Origin: Thalassotalea mangrovi
GTDB lineage: Bacteria; Pseudomonadota; Gammaproteobacteria; Enterobacterales; Alteromonadaceae
Length of the DNA: 58,488 bases
Reading direction: 5' to 3'
Assembly (NCBI RefSeq): GCF_005116735.1
Contig: NZ_SWDB01000023.1
Coordinates: forward strand, 1 to 58,488
In this document: positions 8,959 through 19,140 of the stretch, piece after piece
Layout of the letters: every line of letters starts with the position of its first letter
Numbering within the stretch: the stretch's first letter is position 1
Position numbers and translations under genes: made by a program
Notes under the pieces: model-generated
What the model was told of the DNA's origin: nothing
The model's database searches: none
What the model saw: the letters and a program-made list of their open reading frames with translations, nothing else

Positions 8959-9615
8959 ATGAAAACCTTAAAGATCCTGTTTGTTGTACTAACGTTAGCA
9001 ATATTGTTATTCAGCGCCTATGAAAGCGCAATGGTGTTAAAAGCCTACCAAAACACCCAGACAATTAAACGCCACTGGTTAAACGACCAGGTGATTAAGA
9101 TTCGCTTTCAGGATGTACCCACCGAACGAATCAATATGTTGTTAAGTGTCGAAGACCCGGGTTTTTTTGAACATAACGGCGTTGACTTTGAAACCCCGGG
9201 AGCAGGCTACACAACGATTAGCCAGGCCCTATGTAAAGCCATGTACTTTGACAATTTCAAACCAGGGTTTGCTAAAATTGAACAAACATTAATTTCCGTC
9301 CTGGTCCTTGATCAGCACTTTAGTAAAGAAGAGCAACTCAACATATTTCTGAATACCGCTTATATGGGTCATATCAACGGTAGGGGCATTTATGGCTTTG
9401 CTAATGCCGCCAGGGTATATTTTGAAAGCGAATTTAATTCCCTGACGGATCAACAGTTTCTGGCATTAGTCGCCATGGTTGTGGCACCGAATGGTTTCAA
9501 TATAAAAACCAATCCAACGCAAAATGAAGAACGGGTTAAACGTATTCAGAAGTTGCTGGCCGGCGAATACGTACCTAAAAGTTTAACGGATATTTATTAC
9601 CAGCAGGAAATATAG
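8959..9615 (+). CDS. small monofunctional peptidoglycan glycosyltransferase (GT51)
   Basis: ATG 8959 gives 218 residues beginning with a membrane anchor (LKILFVVLTLAILLFSA); upstream in-frame codons add an unconvincing extension. GT51 motif 1 is clear: EDPGFFEHNGVDF with the catalytic Glu at residue 65. Motif 2 is represented by GYTTISQALCKAMYF, and later motifs by QTLISVLVLDQ and LNIFLNTAYMGH. This is the lipid II polymerising domain without a transpeptidase. It differs from typical MtgA in motif 2 (TTISQ rather than STITQQ), so it may belong to a divergent subgroup. It stands alone, with about 280 bases of unremarkable sequence upstream. Confidence 0.8.
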   Translation: MKTLKILFVVLTLAILLFSAYESAMVLKAYQNTQTIKRHWLNDQVIKIRFQDVPTERINMLLSVEDPGFFEHNGVDFETPGAGYTTISQALCKAMYFDNFKPGFAKIEQTLISVLVLDQHFSKEEQLNIFLNTAYMGHINGRGIYGFANAARVYFESEFNSLTDQQFLALVAMVVAPNGFNIKTNPTQNEERVKRIQKLLAGEYVPKSLTDIYYQQEI

Positions 9616-9690
9616 CCAGTAAACCTGCTGATAACGAATGCCAGTGAGTTAGCGCAGAAATTTTTCGCCAAAAAGCAACTGACCTGAGTA

Positions 9691-10725
9691 TTAAGGGGTA
9701 AGTTCACCACGCAGGTTTTTAGTAATCTCGATGCGCAGTTCATCTTCACTGAGGTTTTTACTTAGCAGGTAGTGTAACTTCGTCAGTGCAGCTTCCAGGG
9801 TCATGTCTGCGCCACTGACGACGCCGCAACGACTCAATGCATTGCCCGTTGCATACCCCCCCATGTTGACCCGCCCCTTGACGCATTGACTGCAATTAAC
9901 GACGACAATTCCCTTTTGTCGGGCATTTTCGAGCTGTTCTAACAGTGCCGGATTCTGGGGAGCATTTCCGACCCCGTAGCTTAATAGAATTAATGCCTTA
10001 ACGGGTTGTTGCAGCACGTTTTGAATGAGCTTTTCGCTGATCCCCGGATACAAATGAACCACGCCAATTGGCTGTTCGCTAATTTTACTTACCTGTAGGG
10101 CAGAGGATTGCTGTTCGCAGACTTTTCCTGCGATGACTTTAATGTTGATACCTGCTTCTAACAACGGTGGCATATTCGGAGAATCGAACGCGTCGAATCC
10201 GTCTGCGTATGCCTTAAAGCTACGATTGCCCCGGTACAGTTTGTTCGAGAAGAATAACCCAACTTCATTAATTGGAAAATTGGCCGCGATATACAGGGCG
10301 TTCAATAAGTTCTCCTGACCATCTGAACGAAGTTCCGTTAACGGGATCTGAGAACCCGTTACAATCACTGGCTTGGTCAGGTTCTCAAACATAAACGACA
10401 GAGCCGAACTGGTGTAGGCCATGGTATCGGTCCCGTGCAGTACGACAAAACCATCATAGTCGGCATAGTTTTTCTGAATGTCGTCGGCTATACGTTGCCA
10501 GTCTTTTGGCGTCATGTCCGACGAGTCAATTAGTGGATCATATTCATTGATGGTAAATTCAGGCATCTCTTCACGAAAAAACTCAGGCATTTTAGCCAGC
10601 GAGTCGGTCAGGTGTTTCTTTACCGGAATATAGCCACTATCGCTAGCCTTCATACCGATAGTTCCGCCGGTATAGGCAATGTATATGCGTTTACGATGAT
10701 TTTCTTGTGGTGTTATCTGAGTCAT
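9691..10725 (-). CDS. ansA: type I cytoplasmic L-asparaginase
   Basis: At 344 residues it matches E. coli AnsA closely. The first catalytic threonine is in YTGGTIGMKA, and the second motif is VLHGTDTMAYTSSALSFM. Also conserved are VTGSQIPLTELRSDGQ and the C-terminal VNMGGYATGNAL. It hydrolyses asparagine to aspartate and ammonia in the cytoplasm. No signal peptide is present, which separates it from the periplasmic type II enzyme. It lies downstream of sppA on the same strand, but a strong terminator sits between them, so it is probably transcribed on its own; the start lacks a clear ribosome-binding site. Confidence 0.95.
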   Translation of the reverse strand: MTQITPQENHRKRIYIAYTGGTIGMKASDSGYIPVKKHLTDSLAKMPEFFREEMPEFTINEYDPLIDSSDMTPKDWQRIADDIQKNYADYDGFVVLHGTDTMAYTSSALSFMFENLTKPVIVTGSQIPLTELRSDGQENLLNALYIAANFPINEVGLFFSNKLYRGNRSFKAYADGFDAFDSPNMPPLLEAGINIKVIAGKVCEQQSSALQVSKISEQPIGVVHLYPGISEKLIQNVLQQPVKALILLSYGVGNAPQNPALLEQLENARQKGIVVVNCSQCVKGRVNMGGYATGNALSRCGVVSGADMTLEAALTKLHYLLSKNLSEDELRIEITKNLRGELTP

Positions 10726-10727
10726 AT

Positions 10728-10753
10728 AAAAAGGGCCCCGTTGTCGGAGCCCT
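10728..10753 (-). terminator. Rho-independent terminator after sppA
   Basis: Arms 10732-10740 and 10745-10753 (AGGGC.CCG with CGG.GCCCT, one mismatch) form a GC-rich hairpin. On the minus strand it is followed by five T's. It lies between the sppA stop and the ansA start. Confidence 0.8.
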
Positions 10754-10760
10754 AAGATAA

Positions 10761-12629
10761 TTAATTAATTTCACAAGTCAAACAAAATGAATAAATTCCT
10801 TGTGGATCGTTGAGTTGATTTACCCGCTCAAACTCGGTCCTTAATTTGTGGATCATGCTCTGCAATGTTTTATTACCTTCGAAGGTATCTGTTGTAGCTG
10901 AAGGTAATAAGGCATCGGCATTATCAAGCAGATTCTGTAAAAACAAATCTTTCGGTGATAATTCACGTTCGATCAACTTACGGTCGTATTGCTTCAGGCT
11001 CGCCAGTTTAGCGGCAGCGGCAACGGCATCGTCAAGATCGCCAAGTTCATCTACCAGGCCCAGTTCCTTAGCCTTAGCACCAGTCCATACGCGACCTTGA
11101 GCGATCTTGTCGACTTGCTCGGTCGTCATGTCCCGATTTTCAGCAACCAAAGTCAGGAAATCCTGATAACCACGTTCAATGCTGGTCTGAATAATGGCGC
11201 CAATTTCCGGTTTCAGCTCTTGAGTAGGGCTGAATCCTGAAAAATCCGTGGTGCCGATACCGTCTGTGTTGATACCAAGTTCAGACAGGGACTTTTCAAA
11301 TGTCATAAACATGCCAAAAATACCGATGGAACCGGTAATCGTGTTTTCAGATGCCCATATTTGATTTGCCGAAGCCGAGATCCAGTAACCGCCTGATGCT
11401 GCGTAGTTGGCCATAGAGGCAACCACTGGTTTTCCGGCGGCTTTTAACAATTCCACTTCCTGACGAATAATCTCAGACGCGAATGCACTACCACCTGGAC
11501 TATCAACGCGAAGAACAACCGCTTTTACCTGCTTATCAAGGCGCGCCTTTCTTAATAACTTTGCGGTACTGTCGCCACCAATGGTACCGGGTTTTTGGTG
11601 ACCATTTAAGATAGTACCTTTGGCAACAACGATAGCGACTTTATCGGTCGCTGGATTTTCCATCGGGAAGGGATCTTTGGTGGCGGCTAAATATTCTTTA
11701 AAACTGATTTGATTGAATGATGAATGTTCTGAACTTTGGCCCACCTTACTAATCATGTCTTTACGAATTTCTTCGCGAGTGCGAAGTTCATCTACCAGAC
11801 CAGCACGTAAAGCATATTCAGCAAAACTGCCATTGGCCTGATTCAGTTTTTCCAGCAATTGGCCAGCCTTCTCATCAAACTCAGTAACATTGAGATTGCG
11901 GAATTTGGCAATATCTCGCTTGTAGTTACCCCACAGCTGATCTAACCAGGCTTTATTCGCTTCTTTGGCTGCATCGGACATGTCATTGCGAATATAGGGC
12001 TCAACCGCTGACTTGTAAGTGCCGACTTTAAATACATGCTGAGTAATTTTTAATTTGTCGAGTGCCTCTTTAAAATACACCCGATAGCGGCCATAGCCTT
12101 CAAGCAACATCATACCGTTTGGATTCATCCATACCTTGTCGGCACTAGCCGCCAGATAGTATTGATCCTGGCTATAATAGTCGGCAAACGCTATCACTTC
12201 CTTGCCCGACTCTTTAAACTCGACAACGGCATCAGTAATCAACTGCAGATGGTGTAACCCAGCTCGGGTGAGATTTTGTGGGTAGATTACCAGCGTTTTA
12301 ATTCGATCATCGCGTTTCGCTTTATTGATGACCTCGATAACGTCCGTTATCAGGATTTCTGGCCGGTCTTCTTCCTGACCCATAGATTCCTGTAACAATT
12401 TATCCATAGGATCTACGTAACGTTTTTGCTCTACCAGGTCTCCCTTAAGGTTTAGAACCAGAGCCGCTGATTCAGGTACTTTCACCTGATCGGAGTCATC
12501 CAGCAGGGCAGAAACGAGAATCACCACAAACAGGAAAAACACCAGATTCAAAAATATGATCCGCGAAGTGTTAATGATTTTCCAAAGTCTGGAAAATATC
12601 CTTTTAATAATACCGGGTTTATCAGACAT
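10761..12629 (-). CDS. sppA: signal peptide peptidase SppA (protease IV), 67K type
   Basis: At 622 residues this is the long, two-domain form. An N-terminal membrane anchor (IIFLNLVFFLFVVILVSALL) is followed by the tandem SppA domains. The nucleophile serine lies in the ANYAASGGYW motif, after VDSPGGSAFASEI, and the family's general-base lysine lies in the N-terminal domain. It degrades cleaved signal peptides in the inner membrane. GAGG just upstream of ATG supports the start. A terminator separates it from the downstream ansA. Confidence 0.95.
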   Translation of the reverse strand: MSDKPGIIKRIFSRLWKIINTSRIIFLNLVFFLFVVILVSALLDDSDQVKVPESAALVLNLKGDLVEQKRYVDPMDKLLQESMGQEEDRPEILITDVIEVINKAKRDDRIKTLVIYPQNLTRAGLHHLQLITDAVVEFKESGKEVIAFADYYSQDQYYLAASADKVWMNPNGMMLLEGYGRYRVYFKEALDKLKITQHVFKVGTYKSAVEPYIRNDMSDAAKEANKAWLDQLWGNYKRDIAKFRNLNVTEFDEKAGQLLEKLNQANGSFAEYALRAGLVDELRTREEIRKDMISKVGQSSEHSSFNQISFKEYLAATKDPFPMENPATDKVAIVVAKGTILNGHQKPGTIGGDSTAKLLRKARLDKQVKAVVLRVDSPGGSAFASEIIRQEVELLKAAGKPVVASMANYAASGGYWISASANQIWASENTITGSIGIFGMFMTFEKSLSELGINTDGIGTTDFSGFSPTQELKPEIGAIIQTSIERGYQDFLTLVAENRDMTTEQVDKIAQGRVWTGAKAKELGLVDELGDLDDAVAAAAKLASLKQYDRKLIERELSPKDLFLQNLLDNADALLPSATTDTFEGNKTLQSMIHKLRTEFERVNQLNDPQGIYSFCLTCEIN

Positions 12630-12890
12630 ATATCCTCACGTCTAAAGTTCACTATTGTTTTTAATCATACAACGTCTTTTTATTAATTTCTGCAAGCAAA
12701 GGCTACTATTTATTATTGCTTACAATTCTTTTATGGGGCGCCTGCACTGATCATTAAAGTTTTATCCTTAAAACCTATGCTAGTTATTCTTAGTTACTGA
12801 TATTTTTGATTAAATTTTACTCACATAAGAATTTATCAACTAAAATGTTCCTATAAGTCAATAACAAAAATTAAAATTCAGGAAGAACAA

Positions 12891-13577
12891 ATGACTAGCC
12901 TTTTCTCAGCGGTGGTTAACTTTATTTTAAAAATGGACTTTATTCCCGCACTCCTTATCCGCTTATTTCTCGCTCCCGTGTTAATCATTTCCGGTTACAA
13001 TAAACTGCAATTGGGCAGTAGCGATTTGCCCGTATTACAACAATTACAGGCAGATCCAAATACTATTGCCTGGTTCGGTAATCAGGAATGGGGATTGGGG
13101 TTACCTTACCCGGAGCTGCTTGCTAATCTTGCTGCCTGGACCGAGTTTCTTGGTGGCTGGTTGTTGGTAGTAGGTCTTGCGGTTCGTCTGGTATCTATCC
13201 CATTGATGGTTACTATGTTCGTCGCCGCATTAACCGTGCATATGGAAAATGGCTGGTTCGCAATTACCCCAACTAATCCGGATACCAGCGCCGCCAAGGT
13301 GCTTGACTGGGCTGGATTTGCGGTAGCCGAAGATAGTTTGGAAAATAGCAGGGAAGCGGGCAAGCGATTAGACAGAATGAAATCCATCCTGGAACAACAT
13401 GGTAATACCCAATGGTTATACGGTAAGGGTAATATTGTGATATTGAATAATGGGATTGAATTTGCCAGTACCTATTTCATTATGTTGATGGCGTTATTCT
13501 TTATTGGCCCGGGTCGATGGTTTAGCCTGGATTACTGGTATTTACAAGGCAGTAATCATCAACCTAAGACCGAATAA
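12891..13577 (+). CDS. DoxX family membrane protein
   Basis: AGGAAG before the ATG is a good ribosome-binding site. The 228-residue product has the DoxX core: LLIRLFLAPVLIISGYNKL in the first segment, WTEFLGGWLLVVGLAVRLVS and IPLMVTMFVAALTVHMENGW in the next two, and a final segment near residue 205. A soluble insertion of about 60 residues (roughly 135-195) sits before the last segment, longer than in minimal DoxX proteins. The family is linked to quinone or thiol redox chemistry, but a role for this member is not readable. It is divergent from sppA across about 260 bases. Confidence 0.8.
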   Translation: MTSLFSAVVNFILKMDFIPALLIRLFLAPVLIISGYNKLQLGSSDLPVLQQLQADPNTIAWFGNQEWGLGLPYPELLANLAAWTEFLGGWLLVVGLAVRLVSIPLMVTMFVAALTVHMENGWFAITPTNPDTSAAKVLDWAGFAVAEDSLENSREAGKRLDRMKSILEQHGNTQWLYGKGNIVILNNGIEFASTYFIMLMALFFIGPGRWFSLDYWYLQGSNHQPKTE

Positions 13578-13733
13578 TGAAATTCAATTGTCTGGAGTGT
13601 TCAACCTGATTTTTTTTGCTGGGTATGTTCTACCTGAAATAAACGTTAATTGATCGATAATAAGAAAGAAAAAGGCGACAGCTAGCATTAAACCAAGATG
13701 TCTTTATTGCATGTTGTTTTGTGAGTACAACTG

Positions 13734-14012
13734 TTAGAGCTTTGAATACTCCAACATCCTTACAACCTCTAATTCATATTTATGCATCATTTCATCTAAC
13801 TCGTTTTTAGAAATGCTCGTTAGCGCTACTTTGTCTGATTTCAACTCAACTTTAAGGCGTTCTAATGACTTTGAATCCGCAGTTATCAAGGGCATGACCT
13901 TACCATTTGGCAGCTTCACTAATTTAGATGGTTGCAAGTCGTGTTTCGAGCCAGCATAAGCCCACGGGCAAAATGACACACTTAAAAATAAAATAAAAGT
14001 GAGAGGTTTCAT
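13734..14012 (-). CDS. small exported protein, unknown function
   Basis: The 92-residue product has a signal peptide (residues 1-20, ending WAYA) and a short mature region containing LPNGKVMPLITADSKSLERL. There are no cysteines in the mature part. AACAGG lies about 11 bases before the ATG. Unknown family; both neighbours are on the other strand, so it is monocistronic. Confidence 0.6.
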   Translation of the reverse strand: MKPLTFILFLSVSFCPWAYAGSKHDLQPSKLVKLPNGKVMPLITADSKSLERLKVELKSDKVALTSISKNELDEMMHKYELEVVRMLEYSKL

Positions 14013-14245
14013 TGTGAACCATACCTGTTATTAATTTTTCACGTTCCTGTGGTTAACAGCGGGCATTTAAGTTCAATTAAAGGCGAAGAATAAAACGATG
14101 CGAAAACTAACCATTAAGCTAAGCATAGACTATTAATTTTGTCTCGTTCGTAAAGTAGTTAAAGTTTTTTAAAGAGATATGTTCAGGGTTATATTTTGTG
14201 TTATCTTGACGAGCATATTTTAGATGGAAACGACAAGATTTCACC

Positions 14246-14797
14246 ATGACCGCTCTGGAATTACTACTGACACGTTTTTCTAACCCTAACCTGACTGAAC
14301 CCGCTCCAAGTGGTTTAGTACTGGAGAATATATTATCTGCGGCGATGGCCGTTCCAGATCATGGCGGATTATCACCGTTTTCTATCAATGTCATTAAAGG
14401 TGATGGACTAGATCGATTAACCACTGCTTTGGTTAAAGCAACCAAAGCCATGACCGAGGAGTCGTTTAAAATAGAGAAAGCGACGAAAATGGCGTTTCGG
14501 GCACCAATGATTATTGTTGTGTCCACCTGTTATCAGGAACACCCCAAAGTTCCTAAGCATGAACAGATGATTACTGCCGGCTGTGCGCTTCAGGCGATGC
14601 AAATGGCATGTGTGGCCCAGGGTTACCAGGGAATGTGGCGTACCGGAGACCTGGCCTCTCATCCTATTGTTAAAGATGCATTAGGTGTATCAGCAGAAAA
14701 TGATATTGTCGGTTTTTTGTATGTTGGTAGCAGTGCCCGGGAGATCCCGGAAAAGCGTCGTCGTGATTATCTGGAAAAAGTAACGTTCTGGGATTAA
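14246..14797 (+). CDS. YdjA-type nitroreductase family flavoprotein
   Basis: The 183-residue length and sequence fit the YdjA branch of nitroreductases, the smallest FMN-binding members. Supporting stretches are ILSAAMAVPDHGGLSPF (FMN phosphate and ribityl contact), the middle MITAGCALQAMQMACVAQ helix, GYQGMWRTGDLA, and GFLYVGSSAREIPEKRR near the C-terminus. These are NAD(P)H-dependent FMN oxidoreductases with uncertain physiological substrates. It is convergent with asnS, and the two share a bidirectional terminator. Confidence 0.88.
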   Translation: MTALELLLTRFSNPNLTEPAPSGLVLENILSAAMAVPDHGGLSPFSINVIKGDGLDRLTTALVKATKAMTEESFKIEKATKMAFRAPMIIVVSTCYQEHPKVPKHEQMITAGCALQAMQMACVAQGYQGMWRTGDLASHPIVKDALGVSAENDIVGFLYVGSSAREIPEKRRRDYLEKVTFWD

Positions 14798-14841
14798 ACG
14801 CTAGTTTCGTCGTTCAATTGGTAAGCAATGTCGACGGATAT

Positions 14842-14874
14842 AAAAAAGGCGCCATAACGGCGCCTTTATTTTTT
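14842..14874. terminator. bidirectional Rho-independent terminator
   Basis: Arms 14845-14853 and 14859-14867 (AAAGGCGCC / GGCGCCTTT) pair perfectly around the loop ATAAC, with A-run before and T-run after. It can end both the nitroreductase and asnS transcripts. Confidence 0.9.
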
Positions 14875-14888
14875 AGCACACATTTTCG

Positions 14889-16289
14889 TTAAAACGCTGC
14901 GCTTTTAGGAGTGCGAGGGAATGGAATGACATCGCGAACGTTAGCAATACCGGTCGCATAAGCAACCAGGCGTTCAAAGCCCAATCCAAAACCAGAGTGG
15001 GGCACGGTGCCGTAACGACGCAGGTCACGATACCAACCGTAATCTTCTTTATCCAGGCCCATTTCTTCTAAACGTTGGTCTAACACATCCAAACGCTCTT
15101 CCCGTTGACTGCCACCGACAATCTCACCGATGCCAGGCGCAAGAATATCCATTGCGGCAACGGTTTTGCCGTCATCGTTAAGACGCATATAGAACGACTT
15201 GATATCTTTCGGATAGTTTTGCAGTACTACCGGCCCACCAACGTGCTCTTCCGCCAAATAACGTTCGTGCTCTGAGTTTAAATCCACGCCCCAGGATACC
15301 GGGTTTTCAAATTTCTTGCCGCAGTTCTGTAGGATTTCGATCGCGTCGGTGTAATCCATACGGACGAATTCACTATTGATAACAGACTCAAGACGCTCGA
15401 TCACGGTTTTATCGACACGTTGCTGGAAAAACTGCATGTCATCGGCACGCTCATCGAGAACGGCTTTAAACACGTAGCGCAACATTTCTTCGGCCAGTGT
15501 TGCTGCATCACCTAAGTCGGCGAAAGCAATTTCCGGCTCTACCATCCAGAACTCAGCCAGGTGGCGAGAGGTATTTGAGTTTTCCGCACGGAAGGTTGGT
15601 CCAAACGTGTAAACTTTAGACAAGGCGCAACAATAGGTTTCAACATTTAATTGTCCGGAAACCGTCAGGAAGGTTTCTTTACCAAAGAAATCCTCTTTGT
15701 AGTCGATGCTACCTTTATCATCTCTTGGCAGGTTCTCCAGATCTAACGTGCTGACCCGGAACATTTCACCAGCACCTTCACAGTCACTGCCCGTAATTAA
15801 AGGCGTGCTGATCCAGTAATAACCTTTTTCATGCATAAAACGGTGGACAGCCTGAGCCAGGGTGTTACGTACCCGGGTAACAGCACCACCAATGTTGGTG
15901 CGAGGACGAAGGTGCGCCTGTTCGCGAAGGTATTCAATACTGTGGCGCTTGGCTGCCATTGGGTAAGTATCTGGGTCTTCAACCAGACCAAGTACTTCAA
16001 CATGGGTTGCCTGAATTTCAAAGGACTGGCCTTTACCCTGGGACTCAACCAGAGTTCCGGTCACTTTAACGGAACTACCCGTGGTTAGCTTTAAAACGTC
16101 ATCCTGGTAATTTTCGAGGTCATTGGGCACAACCGCCTGAATCGGATCAAAACAGGATCCATCATGGATAGCGAGAAAGGAGATACCGGCTTTGGAATCT
16201 CGACGAGTTCTGATCCAACCCTGAACAGTGATTGGTTCACCAACCGGGTGTTTACCCGTTAGTACATCAGTAATCGCAGGAACTGACAT
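14889..16289 (-). CDS. asnS: asparaginyl-tRNA synthetase
   Basis: Starting at ATG 16289 (AGAGG six bases upstream) the product is [19 protein letters not shown]..., 466 residues, the same length as E. coli AsnS; the longer in-frame start at 16310 is unlikely. It has the N-terminal OB-fold anticodon-binding domain ([20 protein letters not shown]) and the class II catalytic core: [33 protein letters not shown] (motif 2) and the C-terminal [10 protein letters not shown] (motif 3). It charges tRNA-Asn with asparagine. Monocistronic, convergent with a nitroreductase. Confidence 0.97.
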   Translation of the reverse strand: MSVPAITDVLTGKHPVGEPITVQGWIRTRRDSKAGISFLAIHDGSCFDPIQAVVPNDLENYQDDVLKLTTGSSVKVTGTLVESQGKGQSFEIQATHVEVLGLVEDPDTYPMAAKRHSIEYLREQAHLRPRTNIGGAVTRVRNTLAQAVHRFMHEKGYYWISTPLITGSDCEGAGEMFRVSTLDLENLPRDDKGSIDYKEDFFGKETFLTVSGQLNVETYCCALSKVYTFGPTFRAENSNTSRHLAEFWMVEPEIAFADLGDAATLAEEMLRYVFKAVLDERADDMQFFQQRVDKTVIERLESVINSEFVRMDYTDAIEILQNCGKKFENPVSWGVDLNSEHERYLAEEHVGGPVVLQNYPKDIKSFYMRLNDDGKTVAAMDILAPGIGEIVGGSQREERLDVLDQRLEEMGLDKEDYGWYRDLRRYGTVPHSGFGLGFERLVAYATGIANVRDVIPFPRTPKSAAF

Positions 16290-16566
16290 TATTAACCTCT
16301 TAATTAACACAAAAATACGTTTTTTATCTTTAGGCCTTCGGGTTTGACGTTGAGTGATTCAAAACTAGTATAACGGGCGACGGATGTATTTGCCGTATTC
16401 GTTAAAACCCGGGATCTGACCTTGGATTGGCTATGTTACCTGTGAGAAATCTAGACTCAAGTAAAACTTTGCTAAATTCCGGGAATTTTTGACAAAAATG
16501 CCTATTTAATCAGCCTTTGCTACGAATACTCAAAGTAAAGACAGATTTGTTTCGCATATAGTTAGA

Positions 16567-17865
16567 TTATTCAGCCCAGATATCGGAAAACTCTATAACC
16601 TGTTTTATTGCTTGGATTAAAGTTAGTAGTTCATCCTGACTAATGACATAAGGCGGCATGATATACACCAGTTTGCCGAAAGGTCGGATCCAAACTCCCA
16701 TTTTTACAAAATGCGCCTGGATGCTTGCGGTATCAACCGGGCGCTTCATCTCAACGACGCCAATGGCTCCCAACACTCTTACGTCCGCCACATCAGGGTG
16801 ATCGGATAGGGTGTACAGTGCCTGTAGAGTGCTTTCAATACTGGCGACCTGATGTTGCCAATCACCGGCAGACAATAACGCCAGGCTGGCATTAGCTGCG
16901 CTGCAGGCAAGTGGGTTACCCATGAACGTCGGACCATGCATAAAAACACCAGCTTCACCCTGGCTTATCGTGTCGGCAATTTCTTTTGTACATAACGTTG
17001 CCGCCAGAGTCAGGTAACCGCCGGTCAGCGCTTTACCCAGACATAGAATATCGGGACTAACATTGGCATGTTCACAGGCAAACAATTTACCGGTGCGACC
17101 AAATCCGGTAGCGATTTCATCGGCAATCAACAGGACATCGTATTTATCACACAATAATCGACACTGTTTCAGGTACTGTGGATGATAAAAACGCATACCG
17201 CCGGCACCCTGTACAATGGGCTCAATAATAAACGCGGCGATTTGCTGGTGATGAGTTGCAAATAATTGTTCCAGCACAATACTGTCTTGCTCGTCCCATG
17301 GCTGGTCAAAACCCTGCTTGGGCTTTGGTGCGAATACGCTTTTGGCCATAAACCCCTGAAACAGCTGATGCATACCGTTAACCGGATCACATACAGACAT
17401 GGCCGCGAATGTATCACCATGATAGCCGCCATGTACCGTCATTAACTTACTTTTTTCCGGTTTACCCTTACTGTGCCAGTATTGCAGCGCCATTTTTATG
17501 GCAACTTCAACGGCAACCGAGCCACTATCTGCAATAAAAACTTTATCCAGGCCATCCGGAGTCATGGCAATGAGTCGGCGACAGAGATCGATCGCCGGTT
17601 GGTGGGTTAAGCCGCCAAACATGACATGCGACACAGCGTCAATTTGTGCATGCATTGCCTGATTAATCTCAGGGTGGTTATAACCATGAACAACCGACCA
17701 CCAGGATGCCATACCATCGATAAGCTGCTCACCGGTTTCCAGAGTAATAGTGACGCCTTCTGCCCGGGTAACTTTATATGCGGGCAGGGGCTTAGTCATT
17801 GACGTATATGGGTGCCAGATATGTTGCTGATCAAACTCGATATCATTAGTATGTATTTTATCCAT
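16567..17865 (-). CDS. bioA: adenosylmethionine-8-amino-7-oxononanoate aminotransferase
   Basis: ATG 17865 gives 432 residues starting MDKIHTNDIEFDQQHIWHPY, close to the usual BioA length; the 36 extra upstream residues possible in frame read through the operator region and are rejected. It is a class III PLP aminotransferase. Visible are GMASWWSVVHGYNHPEIN, the GDTFAAMSVCDP loop, the aspartate in LLIADEIATGFGRTG, and the PLP lysine in LCLGKALTGGY. It converts KAPA to DAPA using SAM as amino donor in biotin synthesis. It is divergent from bioB, with a BirA-type operator in between. Confidence 0.95.
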   Translation of the reverse strand: MDKIHTNDIEFDQQHIWHPYTSMTKPLPAYKVTRAEGVTITLETGEQLIDGMASWWSVVHGYNHPEINQAMHAQIDAVSHVMFGGLTHQPAIDLCRRLIAMTPDGLDKVFIADSGSVAVEVAIKMALQYWHSKGKPEKSKLMTVHGGYHGDTFAAMSVCDPVNGMHQLFQGFMAKSVFAPKPKQGFDQPWDEQDSIVLEQLFATHHQQIAAFIIEPIVQGAGGMRFYHPQYLKQCRLLCDKYDVLLIADEIATGFGRTGKLFACEHANVSPDILCLGKALTGGYLTLAATLCTKEIADTISQGEAGVFMHGPTFMGNPLACSAANASLALLSAGDWQHQVASIESTLQALYTLSDHPDVADVRVLGAIGVVEMKRPVDTASIQAHFVKMGVWIRPFGKLVYIMPPYVISQDELLTLIQAIKQVIEFSDIWAE

Positions 17866-17898
17866 TAGTAAACCGAATAGTATCTGGTATGTTGACAG
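17866..17898. promoter_or_regulatory. BirA-type bio operator between bioA and bioB
   Basis: A left half-site TAGTAAACC (17866-17874; consensus TTGTAAACC) and a right half-site TGTTGACAG (17890-17898; consensus GGTTTACAA, 6 of 9) are separated by 15 bases. Position between divergent bioA and bioB matches the known bio operator of enterics. It abuts the bioA start codon, so BirA-biotinyl-AMP bound here should block both directions. Confidence 0.7.
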
Positions 17899-17919
17899 GT
17901 AAGGGGCGCTGGCTAGACT
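17892..17919 (+). promoter_or_regulatory. probable bioB promoter
   Basis: TTGACA at 17892-17897 and TAGACT at 17914-17919 are 16 bases apart, a fair sigma-70 pair. The -35 box lies inside the right half of the BirA operator, which would explain repression by occlusion. Prediction only. Confidence 0.45.
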
Positions 17920-17983
17920 ACCGACAAATATACAACAATGCAATCGTAGTAAGTACGCTAGTGAGAATTTCATGGAAGTACCA

Positions 17984-19042
17984 ATGAATCAAGCGCCCAT
18001 CCGCAATAACTGGACGTTAGACGACGTTAATAGTCTTTTTAAGTTACCTTTTAATGACCTGCTATTTCAGGCGCAGACCGTTCATCGTCAGCATTTTGAT
18101 GCAAATGAAGTTCAGGTCAGTACACTGTTATCCATTAAAACCGGTGCCTGCCCGGAAGACTGTAAATATTGTTCGCAAAGCGCTCGTTACGCCACCGATA
18201 TCGAAAAAGAAAAGCTAATGGCTGTCGACAAGGTGCTGGAAGCAGCACAAATTGCCAAAGCCCAGGGTTCAACGCGATTCTGCATGGGTGCCGGCTGGCG
18301 CAATCCAAAAGAGCGAGACATGCCACATATTGTCAATATGGTAAAAGGCGTTCGCGAACTGGGCCTGGAAACCTGTATGACCTTAGGCATGCTTTCACCA
18401 TCGCAAGCGCAAACGTTAAAAGAAGCCGGTCTTGATTATTACAATCACAATCTCGACACGTCGAAAGAGCATTACAACCAGATTATCACCACGCGGTCCT
18501 ATCAGGACAGGCTGGATACCCTAGAGAATGTCCGCGAGGCGGGAATAAAAGTATGCAGTGGCGGCATTGTCGGGTTGGGCGAGCAGGCAAGCGACCGGTC
18601 AGGGTTGTTAATGCAACTGGCAAACCTGCCAAAACAACCCGACAGCGTACCAATTAATATGCTGGTAAAAATTGAAGGGACGCCGTTAGGGAATGTTGAC
18701 GATCTTGACCCGTTTGAGTTTATTCGTTGTATCGCCGTAGCGCGTATCATGATGCCAAAATCCCATGTTCGATTGTCAGCAGGTCGTGAGGCCATGAATG
18801 AACAAATGCAGGCGCTCTGCTTTCTGGCTGGTGCTAATTCAATTTTCTATGGTTGTAAACTACTAACCACTGCAAATCCGGAAGCTGATGCTGATATGCA
18901 GCTCTTCGCCAAGCTTGGCATTAATACCGAACGCGGCCAGGCGCAAACGGCAGAAGAGCAGTATCAGCATGAACAGTCGTTGCAGACTCAAATTGTTAAT
19001 CAGGAAAATGCTGACTTATTCTACGACGCGACACAGGCATAA
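17984..19042 (+). CDS. bioB: biotin synthase
   Basis: Radical SAM enzyme with the cluster motif CPEDCKYC (Cys 56, 60, 63), preceded by [10 protein letters not shown] as in E. coli BioB. The [2Fe-2S] ligand region is also intact: [18 protein letters not shown] and [11 protein letters not shown], and the conserved arginine appears in [10 protein letters not shown]. It inserts sulfur into dethiobiotin. ATG 17984 has GGAAG six bases before it and gives 352 residues; ATG 17972, four codons earlier, is the alternative. First gene of bioB-F-C-D; about 100 bases separate it from bioF. Confidence 0.97.
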   Translation: MNQAPIRNNWTLDDVNSLFKLPFNDLLFQAQTVHRQHFDANEVQVSTLLSIKTGACPEDCKYCSQSARYATDIEKEKLMAVDKVLEAAQIAKAQGSTRFCMGAGWRNPKERDMPHIVNMVKGVRELGLETCMTLGMLSPSQAQTLKEAGLDYYNHNLDTSKEHYNQIITTRSYQDRLDTLENVREAGIKVCSGGIVGLGEQASDRSGLLMQLANLPKQPDSVPINMLVKIEGTPLGNVDDLDPFEFIRCIAVARIMMPKSHVRLSAGREAMNEQMQALCFLAGANSIFYGCKLLTTANPEADADMQLFAKLGINTERGQAQTAEEQYQHEQSLQTQIVNQENADLFYDATQA

Positions 19043-19140
19043 TGTTTTAAACGTTAGCGAACTCGCTTTATGGTATGCAATAGCGATGGTTACGAAAAGA
19101 ATCAATCTGACCAACGAATTGAGCTGGAGAGCAAGCCTGT

